A stretch of 64,000 nucleotides of DNA from Sulfuracidifex tepidarius (GTDB taxonomy: Archaea; Thermoproteota; Thermoprotei_A; Sulfolobales; Sulfolobaceae). The number at the start of each line of letters is the position of its first letter. Within the stretch, counting starts at the first letter, position 1. The notes under the pieces are model-generated. The model ran no database searches, was not told where the DNA came from, and worked only from the letters and a program-made list of their open reading frames with translations. Made by a program: the position numbers and the translations under genes. Below are positions 8,870-17,694 of this stretch, in pieces. The DNA lies in the NCBI RefSeq assembly GCF_008326425.1, contig NZ_AP018929.1:820875-884874 (forward strand), written 5' to 3'.

Positions 8870-9998
8870 ATGTTAGCTCTCCATTATTTAACATGTTCAG
8901 TATTTGTGAGGGAACGTCCGACTTCGACTGGTAGTAAAGGACGGGATGGGTTATCGGGGTTACGCTGAACTGGGAGAGCTCGTTCACGTTCTTGACCAAG
9001 AATTCTATGAAGTTTATTGACTGGTTCACGTTAGATGCTCCTTCAGGAATCGTGATATAGAGGTAGACAGGTCCTCCCGGTATGGTGTAATGTTCCCCGC
9101 TCTCAGTTATCACGTAAGAGAACGAGTGGTACCACGATAGCTCGTTAGGATAGTAGCCGAAGTTAAGCCAGTGAGGAAGCTTGAGGTACATGAAATGTTG
9201 GGACACTGCATAAGACACGTAAGAGAAGACGAAGTCCAAGGTTCCAGCCTTCAAGTCTGGCACGAAGTTAGCCGTAGAAGGTGCAGTTTTGACTTCATGT
9301 GATACGTTATATGCTAGGTTACAGTAATAGTACTGATTGTGATCAGGGGAATACAACTTTCCTGCCATTTGAAGTATCAGGTCACCGTACAGACCCTCTG
9401 GGTCACTGCTAGGGATCGATATCCCCATGGAGAAATGTGTAGACAACAAGGTAAAGAAATTGTTCCAGTAAGTCGTCTCGTTGGTTTTCATTGCCATAGT
9501 ATAGTTGGAGTATAACTGACCCCAGTACGGGTTCATTGTAGTTGCGTTAGTGTAAACTAGTGACATGTGGTCTGAGATGAATGCTATAGCCCAACCCGGA
9601 TCCCTTGTATCTTCCAACTGTACTGCTTGGATGAATGCAACTGGCACGAAGAGGTTAGTTGGGACGGGTGTCTCTTTCGCTATCTCTCCTGCAAGCCCGA
9701 ACGAACCACCCGGCACTACTTTAACCGTAACTCCAGTGCTTTTCTGGTATTGAGATGCCAGGTAGTTGAAGATCGCTTTGTATGCACCAGCAACGTAAAT
9801 AGTTAAAACCGTTGAAGTAGTCGGAACTGAAGAAGTTGTTGAAGGTGAGGAACTTGTTGTTGAAGACGTAGTGGAACTGTGCTTGGTTGTGAGATAAATT
9901 CCTATTCCTGCTATCGCTACTAAAATTATTACTACTATAACCACAGCTTGTATTTTTGATAAAGCCCTCTCCTTGTTTGACTTTCTTCTGAGTGTCAT
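8844..9998 (-). CDS. Extracellular oxyanion (tungstate/molybdate)-binding protein, WtpA-like
   Basis: A 384-residue solute-binding protein. An N-terminal TM anchor (about residues 17-38) is followed by a Ser/Thr-rich linker, usual for Sulfolobales binding proteins. The mature domain starts LTIYVAGAYKAIFNYL and contains PGGSFGLAGEI, SDPEGLYGDLILQMAGKLY and PGGPVYLYITIPEGASN, all as in WtpA-like proteins. It probably delivers tungstate or molybdate for pterin cofactors, but the anion cannot be assigned from sequence. It overlaps its permease gene. A TATA-like stretch precedes the ATG. Confidence 0.8.
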   Translation of the reverse strand: MTLRRKSNKERALSKIQAVVIVVIILVAIAGIGIYLTTKHSSTTSSTTSSSPSTTSSVPTTSTVLTIYVAGAYKAIFNYLASQYQKSTGVTVKVVPGGSFGLAGEIAKETPVPTNLFVPVAFIQAVQLEDTRDPGWAIAFISDHMSLVYTNATTMNPYWGQLYSNYTMAMKTNETTYWNNFFTLLSTHFSMGISIPSSDPEGLYGDLILQMAGKLYSPDHNQYYYCNLAYNVSHEVKTAPSTANFVPDLKAGTLDFVFSYVSYAVSQHFMYLKLPHWLNFGYYPNELSWYHSFSYVITESGEHYTIPGGPVYLYITIPEGASNVNQSINFIEFLVKNVNELSQFSVTPITHPVLYYQSKSDVPSQILNMLNNGELTYGGNFSAA

Positions 9999-10324
9999 AC
10001 TATGTTTCTAGAGAAATATTTCCCTATAAACTTTTTCCAAGTTAGTCTACTTAATATATTTAATTTAATTAAAGTATAATTTAGACAATAACTTATTTAG
10101 AAGAACAAGAAAGTCTTTTTTTCTCTAGCTAAGATATCTTAGAAAATTTTATTTGATAAGACAGTCTCTACTAAGAATAGGAATTCCTTAGAAACTGAAT
10201 TAAAGGAAGAATAGGCCTACAAGTTCCTCAAGATGTCCTCAGAAAGAGCATCGAAAATAACGTATAGAGACTGAAGGATCTTAACTGTAACATCGAATCT
10301 CCTGCTTCCTAGAGTCCAACGGAT
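9999..10324. other. Intergenic region, no gene seen
   Basis: About 325 bases, AT-rich in its first two-thirds. I see no open frame or RNA fold to support. It carries the promoter of the binding-protein operon and the 3' end of the Csx1 gene. Confidence 0.4.
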
Positions 10325-11767
10325 TCACTTATTTTTACTTTCATTTCCACTTTCTCCTACATTTTTTATTTCATTCATTATTTCCTCTTCATAATTCTCC
10401 AATTTTTTACTCTCTTCCTCCAGTCTTCCTAACCTGATCTGGTTTTCTTTACTTATGGACAATTTACCATCTGGGCTTACATTTACCTTTAAATCTATAG
10501 ATAATCCACCGTGCATCAACACGTTCCTGTATTTCAGGACTTCGCTGTGATACGAGTTGAAGTAAGACGTCACCAAATTATCGCATTTCTCATATTTGTT
10601 ATCTTCAGCGTCAAATGTTCCGCCTCCTCTCAATTTCATGCAGAAGGCTACCGGTAGTTCTCTAGCTAGGGAGAATGCCTTATCGTACATCGATGCGTCT
10701 ATGTAAAGTTTCAGCAATTTCATAAGTGAAGTGATGTCGTCTTCCATGTTTGATGTTATTCTCTCCACTTTGAACGTGGAGTAGAAGTTCGATAGGACTA
10801 TCTCTCTGACGTCAAGCGTCTGGTGTTTGTACCATTCGCTGAAGAAAGACCTCAACTTATCGACGTCTTGTTTTATACTTTCAATGTTTTCGTTTACATC
10901 CTCAATGTCACGCATGGCGTTGACCGAAAATCCGTTCCTTATGTCGCGAAGAAGGTTAATCACCTTCCCAGGATCTGCTCCCTTTATATTCTTTATAACA
11001 TAGACTTCATCCCCATTGAACGTGTTGGGGTTCAATCCTCTCAGGCTGGAACTATAGTCTTTGAAGTACCTTTCATCTAATTTCTCTATGGAGGAAGATA
11101 TCATGAGGGAGTCCTTAGTAGCCTTCACCACTTCGGTGAGGTCTAACACTCTCACTTCCTGTGTACCAGGGTTCCCTATGACTGGAGCAGAGAAGAAGCT
11201 GGAGTTAAAGAGAGAACCTACGCTTAAAGTGATGGACACTAAGACGTTTGTGCCGTGAGTTAGGTCGACGAGGAACTCGTCGCAATCGTCAGACTCCAAT
11301 TCTTTGAAAACTGAGTATATAACGTTAAACACGAAGGTTGGATTACCCTCCCTCTTATAGGGTTTTTTAACGACTCCACCGCCGTTTTTGCCGTCTTCAT
11401 TAACCACTACCTCACCGTTACGGCTTAACGTAGCAGAACCAACGCCTATGTTAGGGATATATCTAACTTCCATCTTTTGTATGAATTCTTCCAGTCCTTT
11501 CTGTTTGTCTTCACTTAATTGGCTCTGTAATTTTGAGGCCCTTTTTCTCAATAAGTCTCTATAAGCTTTTACCAGGTTATCAACATTCACACTATTTCCT
11601 TCTTCAACTATTAAGCTGTCAGGCAAAAGGGCGACAACTCTATCCGGATTAAGCACCTGAGAGAGGGCATGTGCGGCAATGAAAGTAAATTCCTCTCTCC
11701 CGTTTATGATATATCTTACAGGATTATAATTATTTACATCTCCTGCAATGTATAATAAACATTTCAT
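10325..11767 (-). CDS. csx1: CRISPR-associated CARF-HEPN protein, Csx1 family
   Basis: A 480-residue protein of the archaeal Csx1 type. The N-terminal Rossmann-like CARF domain carries the family signature VDLTHGTNVL near residue 165, which in relatives lines the cyclic-oligoadenylate pocket. The C-terminal HEPN domain has the R-x4-H ribonuclease motif in RNVLMHGG near residues 414-419, followed by a long charged, probably coiled-coil tail. Known relatives are cOA-activated RNases of type III CRISPR systems. No cas gene, repeat array or Cas10 is in this window, so it is an orphan here. Intact length and both motifs argue for a working protein. Confidence 0.85.
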   Translation of the reverse strand: MKCLLYIAGDVNNYNPVRYIINGREEFTFIAAHALSQVLNPDRVVALLPDSLIVEEGNSVNVDNLVKAYRDLLRKRASKLQSQLSEDKQKGLEEFIQKMEVRYIPNIGVGSATLSRNGEVVVNEDGKNGGGVVKKPYKREGNPTFVFNVIYSVFKELESDDCDEFLVDLTHGTNVLVSITLSVGSLFNSSFFSAPVIGNPGTQEVRVLDLTEVVKATKDSLMISSSIEKLDERYFKDYSSSLRGLNPNTFNGDEVYVIKNIKGADPGKVINLLRDIRNGFSVNAMRDIEDVNENIESIKQDVDKLRSFFSEWYKHQTLDVREIVLSNFYSTFKVERITSNMEDDITSLMKLLKLYIDASMYDKAFSLARELPVAFCMKLRGGGTFDAEDNKYEKCDNLVTSYFNSYHSEVLKYRNVLMHGGLSIDLKVNVSPDGKLSISKENQIRLGRLEEESKKLENYEEEIMNEIKNVGESGNESKNK

Positions 11768-11985
11768 ATAATCTATACATGTTTACTGTACTAAAAAATA
11801 CTGTAGCCAATTTTTCCTAACCCTCATGTTTCTTAACTATTCTCTATTTTTAGTTCTCCTAGATTTTACGTAATAAAACAGTTACCAAATTAAGACGAAG
11901 CTTGGAATTTCACTATGTGATAAACTTGTAAAAAAAGTTTGGTAAAAACATGGGACGCAAACGAAAGGAACTTGGTAGGAATACA

Positions 11986-13300
11986 GTGAACTCACCCCGC
12001 CCTTACGGACGGGGCTTCCTGATTCACGGCTCTACCTTGCCAGTACCGATACCGGTAGAGGGCGGAGCTCCACATCTAAGGGTCGCACCGACCCCGATCT
12101 ACGCAAGATGTTCAGGGAGGCGTTGTAATCACGGTCAGTCACCCAACTGCATCGTGGACAGGAGAACACTCTGTCAAGGTTAGGTCTTCCCTCACGTAAC
12201 CGCATTTGGCGCAGGTTTTGGACGTGTAGGGTGGGTCCACAAGGAGGAGTGCCTTACCGTGCTTCTCCATCTGGTACTTCAAGGTGTTCTTCAGCTCGCG
12301 GAAGGCGACGTCGTGGAGCCTGAGCCTCAACTTCCTGGGGGACTTGTCCACGAGCTCCTTGACTTGTATGTCCTCCATCACGACGTCGTAGTTCCTCGCG
12401 AAGTGTTTGCCCAGCCTCATGTAGATGTGTCTTTCCTCAGGTTCCTGAGGTGTTCGTATGCCTCGGCTAACTTGACCTTCGCCTTGAACCAGTTCTTGGA
12501 GAGGAACTGCTTCCCGGACAGGATTCGGTGTAGGTGCCTCACCTTCCACAAGGCATTCTCGTAAGGCTTCACGTTGGGGAAGTACTCCCCATGGGACGTG
12601 GTCAAGAGCTTCTCCACCCCCACGTCCAGTGCCGTGATCTTGTTGACTTTAGGTAGCTTGGGGAACTCGTAATCGACCAAGAAGGAGATGTAGACCCTCT
12701 CCGAGGGGTCAACTTCACGACCACTCTCTTTACCTTATCGAGGGGGAAGTCCCTGTGCACGAGGACCTTGAAGACTCCCAGGTGGGAGAGGCTCAGCTTC
12801 ATCAACTCCTTGGGGTGGCCGTCGCTTCTTTACTATTCTTCCTGATTATCTTCACGCTCAGACTTTCCACCCGCTCTGATAGACCAGGGAAGAGTACTTG
12901 TGGGGCTTCTCCTTGGGGAAACGCGCTAATCCATTGAAGAACCTCTCCCTAGCCTCGTAGAAACGATCCGCAACGTTCTGAGCATGAGAGTGCATTTGTT
13001 GATACTCCCCGTCCTGCTTCCTCAGGTCCAAGGCGAGTTGCCTCAACTGGGTTTGATTCAGACCTTTCCCATCTCTTTGGTAGAAATAGGAATCTGCCCA
13101 ACGCAGGGTGTTTTACACCTCACACGCCATCCTCAACTGGGCCTTTAACGCCCTCAACGTTTGAGAATTTGTGTAAGCTCGAAACCTGAATCCTACGTCA
13201 GGCATTAGGAGATTTTTGAAGAGCCTATATTTAAATATGAGGGCTATCCATCCCCTCCCTGACGGAAGGGGACTTCCGCCCCCTTTGAACCCCCTATGAA
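11986..13300 (-). mobile_element. Decayed TnpB-only IS200/IS605-family element
   Basis: The right end (11986 to about 12070) has the GC-rich hairpin typical of this window's elements (CGTCCGTAAGGGCGGGG on the minus strand) and ends in TTCAC. The left end (about 13240-13300) has the CCCCTCCCTGACGG/CCGCCCCCTTT hairpin. Between them lies one tnpB broken into several frames. It shares its right end with the MITE at 21.9 kb, so it is the likely parent of that type. Confidence 0.75.
12139..13210 (-). pseudogene. tnpB: tnpB pseudogene (RuvC-like nuclease)
   Basis: Fragments in several frames line up as one TnpB. An N-terminal helical region ([20 protein letters not shown]) is followed by a RuvC I-like [13 protein letters not shown], a RuvC II-like [12 protein letters not shown] and a zinc knuckle CAKCGYV before the frame is lost. 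At least three or four frameshifts separate the pieces and the final aspartate region is missing. TnpB is an RNA-guided DNA endonuclease encoded by these elements. This copy cannot make a working protein. Confidence 0.8.
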
Positions 13301-13354
13301 GATAAAAACATCAATTTATTAAACAATTTATCACTCCTTTTAGCAAAACTCATT

Positions 13355-13606
13355 TTAGACTTCGTCTCCCCCGGTAAGGTATTGCTCAACCATGTTATAG
13401 ATCTCTAACCATGAATAACCTTTAGATGAGAGCCTGAACTCTCCGTTCACGTTGAGGACTAAACCTTGTCTGCACATTTCGTCCAGTATCTTTTTGCCTC
13501 TGTCCACGGGTAAGTTAGATGAGGTACATATCTCAGTTATTTTCCTTCTGCCGTTCTTTATAGATATGAGTATGTCCATGACTATGTCATGTCTGCATCT
13601 GTTCAA
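13355..13606 (-). CDS. Winged-helix DNA-binding protein
   Basis: An 83-residue single winged-helix domain: helices around RHDIVMDILISIK, ITEICTSSNL and DRGKKILDEMCRQGL, then a wing (LVLNVNGEFRLSSKG) and a dimerisation-like last helix. It resembles archaeal predicted regulators of the COG3432 kind. It is divergent from the bactofilin-like gene with about 125 bases between starts, so it may regulate that gene or itself. The target is unknown. Confidence 0.7.
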   Translation of the reverse strand: MNRCRHDIVMDILISIKNGRRKITEICTSSNLPVDRGKKILDEMCRQGLVLNVNGEFRLSSKGYSWLEIYNMVEQYLTGGDEV

Positions 13607-13732
13607 ATGGATCCCTCATGGATCTCCTTTTTTAAGTTCTCTAAGATAGTCGAGGTAGTTGTCGAAGGCAATTTTGTTCACTCATAATTTGTGAGTTTGT
13701 CTTTTTAAGATAACATAACATCATGTTTAACT

Positions 13733-14350
13733 ATGGAAGAGTCATCTCTTAAAGAAAGCGATAATAAAAAGAGGTTATCCATAAGCGGAGGCTTCTCTCT
13801 GGACGGAAACTTGAGAGACTACTCCATCCTAGAGATAAAGGGGAGTGCTGAAATAGCTGGTAACGTTTCAGCACAGACCTTTGAGGTTTCCGGTAGCATA
13901 AAGTGTCAGGACTTAGAGTTTGATCAAGGTGAGGTATCTGGCAGTGTTAAGGCAAACGAGTTGACGGGAAACAAACTGGAAATAAACGGTTCTCTGAAGG
14001 CTGGAAAGGTCAATGTTAAGGAAATAGAAATAAACGGAGAACTGAAGGCTTCAGAGGTAAACGCTGAAAAGGTTATAGTGGGCAAGAAGTCAAGGGTCAT
14101 TGGAACTGTAATCTGCACAACACTTGAATTGAAGAAGGAAGCTGAGGTAGATTCAGTGATAGCTAAAGACGTAGATATGGGTGTAAGCTCCTCGGTAGAT
14201 AGCTTGGAATGCTATACTTGTAAGATAGGACCTAAAGCTGAAGTTGAGTTCCTCAAGTACGTCGTCTCAGCTCAGATAGATCCAGAGGCGAAAGTGAGAC
14301 ATTCAGCCAAAGTAGATAGGATTTCAAAGGACTTTGATCAGAGTAAATAG
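13733..14350 (+). CDS. Bactofilin-like polymer-forming repeat protein
   Basis: A 205-residue protein made of short hydrophobic/charged repeats of about 10-17 residues (EVSGSIKCQDLEF, EVSGSVKANELTG, EINGSLKAGKVNV, EINGELKASEVNA), the pattern of a right-handed beta-helix of the bactofilin/DUF583 kind. The flanks are charged and probably disordered. Bactofilins polymerise into cytoskeletal filaments. Whether this archaeal protein does so is an inference. There is no signal peptide, so it is cytoplasmic. A TATA-like region precedes the ATG closely. Confidence 0.65.
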   Translation: MEESSLKESDNKKRLSISGGFSLDGNLRDYSILEIKGSAEIAGNVSAQTFEVSGSIKCQDLEFDQGEVSGSVKANELTGNKLEINGSLKAGKVNVKEIEINGELKASEVNAEKVIVGKKSRVIGTVICTTLELKKEAEVDSVIAKDVDMGVSSSVDSLECYTCKIGPKAEVEFLKYVVSAQIDPEAKVRHSAKVDRISKDFDQSK

Positions 14351-14710
14351 ATTTAATCAAGAAATTATTATAATTACAAATTGATATTGATAAAAAGTCA
14401 GATAGCTATATTTTTACATGTCGGTTTCTCAATTAGCAAAGGAGTCTCAAGGCATTTCCTTAACCTACCTTAGATCCACGCTGGACAGACATCGGTCTTA
14501 ATAATTGAGTCTGTATTTCCTTGCACACGTCATAACCTTGCAGAATATGAAACACCAGGTTCTATAAGGGACCACTTTTTAGAGATTCCAATTCCTTATA
14601 GTTTTTGATAAGTAAGAGTTTTTAACTCTACATTTATATTTTTCGACGAATTATTTCATTTTCTTTTATCTAAAAATTAAAAAATCCTCTACATGGTTAA
14701 TCCGTTAAAC
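14351..14710. other. Intergenic region, no gene seen
   Basis: About 360 AT-rich bases between the bactofilin-like gene and the promoter of the fluoride-riboswitch operon. No supported gene or RNA. Confidence 0.4.
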
Positions 14711-14719
14711 TTTTATACT
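14709..14719 (+). promoter_or_regulatory. TATA box of the riboswitch operon
   Basis: The sequence CTTTTATACT lies about 25 bases before the first paired base of the fluoride aptamer at 14739. This is the usual archaeal TATA-to-start distance, so transcription probably starts at the first bases of the aptamer. Confidence 0.6.
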
Positions 14720-14737
14720 GAAATTTCTCAACTACGT

Positions 14738-14797
14738 TGGGGATGGCGTCCCCCCGGGTTAGCCCGAACCGCCCTAGAGGCTGATGACGCCTACTTC
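14738..14797 (+). ncRNA. Fluoride riboswitch (crcB motif)
   Basis: All elements of the fluoride aptamer can be paired by eye. The pseudoknot is GGGG (14739-14742) with CCCC (from 14751). P1 is GGCGTC (14745-14750) with GACGCC (14786-14791). P2 is GCC...GGC (14771-14782). The conserved GGATGG start and GCTGATGACGCCTAC end are present. A small extra hairpin (CGGG-TTAG-CCCG) sits after the pseudoknot strand, a position where length varies. The aptamer ends a few bases before the ribosome-binding AGGTG of the first operon gene, so fluoride probably controls translation start or early termination. No CrcB/Fluc or CLC-F gene is nearby. Confidence 0.88.
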
Positions 14798-14811
14798 TTC
14801 AGGTGATTAAA

Positions 14812-15759
14812 ATGCTTCAAGTGCTTGAAGAAACGGCGGTTCAGATCGTGGGGGTGCTGATACTCTCTCCTCTAGTTGTGGGAATTTATGAGAAAAGTAA
14901 AGCCAGAGTGGAAGGAAGGGTAGGACCTAGAGTCCTGCAACCTTTCTACGACTTGAGTAAGCTTTTCAGGAGGAAAGAGTTAGTGATTCCTGAAAACGCT
15001 TCCACTCTCTTCTTGTACGCTCCTTACATAGCCATGGGGATTTACCTGACGATCTCCTTCGTCATCCCGGTAGTCTACCCAGAGCCTATTTACCTCACTC
15101 CTACAGTGGACTTCCTCGGCGGTGCGATACTTTTCTCACTCGCTGGTTTCATAAAGAGCGTGGGAGCTTTAGACACCGGAAGTAACTTCTCAGCCTTAGG
15201 TGTCTCGAGGGGTCTGTCCTTTTCGTATCTGTCAGAGGCAACCCTGATAACTGTTTTCTTTGGAGTAGCGCTGATAACCGGGACTAACAATCCTTACGTC
15301 ACCCTGTCCTACCTGGTCTCAAACCCCGAAGCTTACCTTTCCATAGACCACATACTGATTACAGTGGCTTTCTTCATGTTATGGCTCTTCGAGACCGGAA
15401 AATTGCCAGTCGAGAGCTCTGGGTTGTCAGAGATGGGAATGATAGACGGTGGAATAACCTACGAATACTCAGGCAAGCTTCTGGGCCTCATGGAGTTCTC
15501 GTCAATGATCAAACAGTACCTCTTGGGATCAGTCTTCCTTAACGTCTTCGCCTTCCCCTGGTTCATGCAAACAGGCGTCTTAGGTAGCATAGAGGACGTG
15601 GGAATCATGCTCGGTAAATGGCTAATCCTGATAGCTGTAACTGTGGTGATAAACACTTCCCTCGCAAAGCTAAGGCTCTACAAGGTACAGGACTTTCTGG
15701 CGGTAGCCTTCGTACTCTCGGTCATATCGTTGATCATAACAATCGTGGGTGGTCTCTAG
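14812..15759 (+). CDS. HyfC/NuoH-like membrane subunit of a hydrogenase-related complex
   Basis: A membrane protein of about 315 residues with eight or so TM segments, related to NuoH/HyfC. Family signs are EKSKARVEGRVGPRVLQPFYDLSKLFRRK near the N-terminus, which is the NuoH loop that contacts the catalytic arm, and WLFETGKLPVESSG near residue 195. I chose ATG 14812 over GTG 14803 because AGGTG lies at the right distance upstream. It is the first gene behind the fluoride riboswitch. NuoH-type subunits couple the redox arm to the ion-translocating arm. It is intact and GC-richer than the surrounding mobile regions. Confidence 0.9.
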   Translation: MLQVLEETAVQIVGVLILSPLVVGIYEKSKARVEGRVGPRVLQPFYDLSKLFRRKELVIPENASTLFLYAPYIAMGIYLTISFVIPVVYPEPIYLTPTVDFLGGAILFSLAGFIKSVGALDTGSNFSALGVSRGLSFSYLSEATLITVFFGVALITGTNNPYVTLSYLVSNPEAYLSIDHILITVAFFMLWLFETGKLPVESSGLSEMGMIDGGITYEYSGKLLGLMEFSSMIKQYLLGSVFLNVFAFPWFMQTGVLGSIEDVGIMLGKWLILIAVTVVINTSLAKLRLYKVQDFLAVAFVLSVISLIITIVGGL

Positions 15760-16388
15760 TGATAATAGAAGATCAAATACTCTCTTTGGCAGGCCTCCTC
15801 GTGATCATAACTTCGTTCTTCCTAGTAGGTCAAGCGTACTACAAGCCCATTGTGAGGGCTCAAGGTGCGCAGTCGTTCATAATAGGCACAATCGCGATAG
15901 CCCTTTACGTTTTCTCCGGCAAAGTAGACTACCTCATCCTGGGGATAGCAGTGATCTCTCTGAGGAGCTTGGCGATCTCCTTCGCGCTAGAGAGGGCAAT
16001 AAAGGGGAGGTTTGGGTTCAGGGAAAACATGAGGGGAGTAGCGTCCCTCCTCATAACCGATTTGATAGCTGTAGCAGTGATCTTCGTGATAGTCCTCTCG
16101 TTCGAGAAGAGTGTCTTCCACGAGGTCAACGACGACGTAATCTTCGGTGCGATACTCCTGCTTCAGGGGCTATTGTTGAGCGTCCTGAGGAAGGGGACTA
16201 TACCTCAGATAATAGGTTACGTTGAAGAGGAGAACGGGATTGTACTGTTTGGCACTTTCCTGGTTTCACTCCCCCTCCTCATAGAGGCAAGTGCTCTCCT
16301 CGACGTCCTGGGGCTCATAGTGCTCACTTACATTATAATTAGGGAGAAGCCGGAACACGACAACAAGATCGATGAACTGGTGGGGTGA
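15759..16388 (+). CDS. HyfE-like (NuoK-containing) membrane subunit
   Basis: About 209 residues starting at a GTG whose first base is the last base of the preceding TAG stop, i.e. tightly coupled translation. Six or so TM segments. Length and position between the HyfC-like and HyfF-like genes match HyfE of hydrogenase 4 (about 216 residues), whose C-terminal part is NuoK-like. An acidic residue in a hydrophobic segment (LLITDLIAVAVIFV) could serve proton transfer. The sequence itself is only weakly conserved, so the call rests largely on order and topology. Confidence 0.75.
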   Translation: MIIEDQILSLAGLLVIITSFFLVGQAYYKPIVRAQGAQSFIIGTIAIALYVFSGKVDYLILGIAVISLRSLAISFALERAIKGRFGFRENMRGVASLLITDLIAVAVIFVIVLSFEKSVFHEVNDDVIFGAILLLQGLLLSVLRKGTIPQIIGYVEEENGIVLFGTFLVSLPLLIEASALLDVLGLIVLTYIIIREKPEHDNKIDELVG

Positions 16389-16395
16389 CAAAGAG

Positions 16396-17694
16396 ATGGT
16401 ACATTTCCTGATTTACTCGCTCTTCTTGATACCTTTACTGGGTGGAGCGTTATCACTGAAATGGAAGTTCTCTTCGGTGATCTCCTCGTTAGTTAACGTG
16501 GTAGTCGCGACCCTGATTTTCTTCTATCCTCCCACAGTGGGGACTTTCTTCGTTGATGATGTCTCTAAGGTATTCGTGATCATGAACGCTTCGATAACTT
16601 TCATCGTCATGCTCTACTCTACGGGTTACATAAAGGACGGGATAGTGAGGGAAGGCTGGTATTACTTCCTCTTTATGGTATACTCTGACGCAATCTACGG
16701 TGTAGTTACCCTGAACAACCTCGGGTTAATCTGGGCCGCTTTGGAGGCGTCCACTGCACTCACCGTAATACTAGTAGCCTATGAGAAGGACAACGTAACA
16801 ATGGAAGCTACTTGGAGGTACCTCGTGATAGTTTCCATGGGTGTGTCTATAGCTTTCGTATCCATAATTCTCTTCTATTACGACCTTCATACACTCACCT
16901 TGACCTCCATGATAGGCAGGGGGGAGGTCTCTCCAACTATAGTCGCTGCATCACTTCTTGGCCTCCTCGGCTTCGGCACAAAGGCGGGGATCTTCCCCGG
17001 GTACACATGGTTACCTGACGCGCATACTGAGGCTCCTGCGACTGTGAGCTCTTCTTTCTCTGCTGTCCTTGTTCCTTCAGCTGCAGTGATAGTGTATAGG
17101 ATATGGGAGATAGCACCCTTCATGGAGAACTACTTCTTAGCTCTCAGTGGTTTCTCTGTCCTCACTGCGTCCCTCGTGATGGCGAGGCAGAGGTATTTCA
17201 AAAGGCTTTTCGCTTACTCCACGCTCGAGAACGTGAACATAGGGTTGATAGGTCTAATAGTTGGACAGCCACTTGGGGCTCTCATACTCTTCTTCACCCA
17301 CGCCTTCGGAAAGACTGCAGCTTTCCTCTCCTCAGGGGTCTACATGGAGAGGTTAGGGACTAAGAGAATAGACGACGTCGAGAGAGTTGGCTTATCTTCC
17401 CCGACGAGCACGTCTCTCTTCCTGTCATCTCTAGCGGTCACCGGCACACCTCCCTTCGGTACTTTCGTAGGAGAGCTTTTGATATTCACCACGTTATTCC
17501 ACGTTTCAATACCGTTGCTCGCGGTGCTCCTGATCTCGGCTGGAATAGCATTCGTGTCGGTGAACTACCACGTCACAAGGATGGTCAAGTCCAAGGAAGA
17601 GAAAGCCTACTCCGGTCTTTTAGGATACATAGCCTTGGCTTCAGCGATTGTGTCGCTATTAGCTGGGGTAATAGCTATAGGTGTTTTGCAATGA
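16396..17694 (+). CDS. HyfF/NuoN-like antiporter-type subunit
   Basis: About 432 residues with 12-14 TM segments, of the Mrp-antiporter/NuoN family. The diagnostic motif FGTKAGIFPGYTWLPDAHTEAPATVSS, with its lysine and histidines on the broken TM helix, is present near residue 195. A key glutamate lies earlier (AALEASTALT near 120), and a lysine/histidine half-channel is suggested by LFFTHAFGKTAAF. I prefer ATG 16396 because the ATG at 16372 lies inside the preceding gene. It should carry one of the ion channels of the complex. Confidence 0.9.
   Translation: MVHFLIYSLFLIPLLGGALSLKWKFSSVISSLVNVVVATLIFFYPPTVGTFFVDDVSKVFVIMNASITFIVMLYSTGYIKDGIVREGWYYFLFMVYSDAIYGVVTLNNLGLIWAALEASTALTVILVAYEKDNVTMEATWRYLVIVSMGVSIAFVSIILFYYDLHTLTLTSMIGRGEVSPTIVAASLLGLLGFGTKAGIFPGYTWLPDAHTEAPATVSSSFSAVLVPSAAVIVYRIWEIAPFMENYFLALSGFSVLTASLVMARQRYFKRLFAYSTLENVNIGLIGLIVGQPLGALILFFTHAFGKTAAFLSSGVYMERLGTKRIDDVERVGLSSPTSTSLFLSSLAVTGTPPFGTFVGELLIFTTLFHVSIPLLAVLLISAGIAFVSVNYHVTRMVKSKEEKAYSGLLGYIALASAIVSLLAGVIAIGVLQ

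Noticed and set aside
13240-13300. The repeated GC-rich hairpin sequences seen at 12, 22, 29.7, 33.3, 35.9, 39.7 and 41.7 kb looked at first like CRISPR or regulatory repeats.
   Set aside because: They are spaced by kilobases, occur at the two ends of TnpA/TnpB elements and MITEs, and have no regular spacers; they are element ends.
15749-16225. A 158-residue frame overlapping the HyfE-like gene in another frame.
   Set aside because: The overlapping HyfE-like frame fits the operon order and has TM segments; this frame is rich in Arg/Ser/His without structure and is a shadow.
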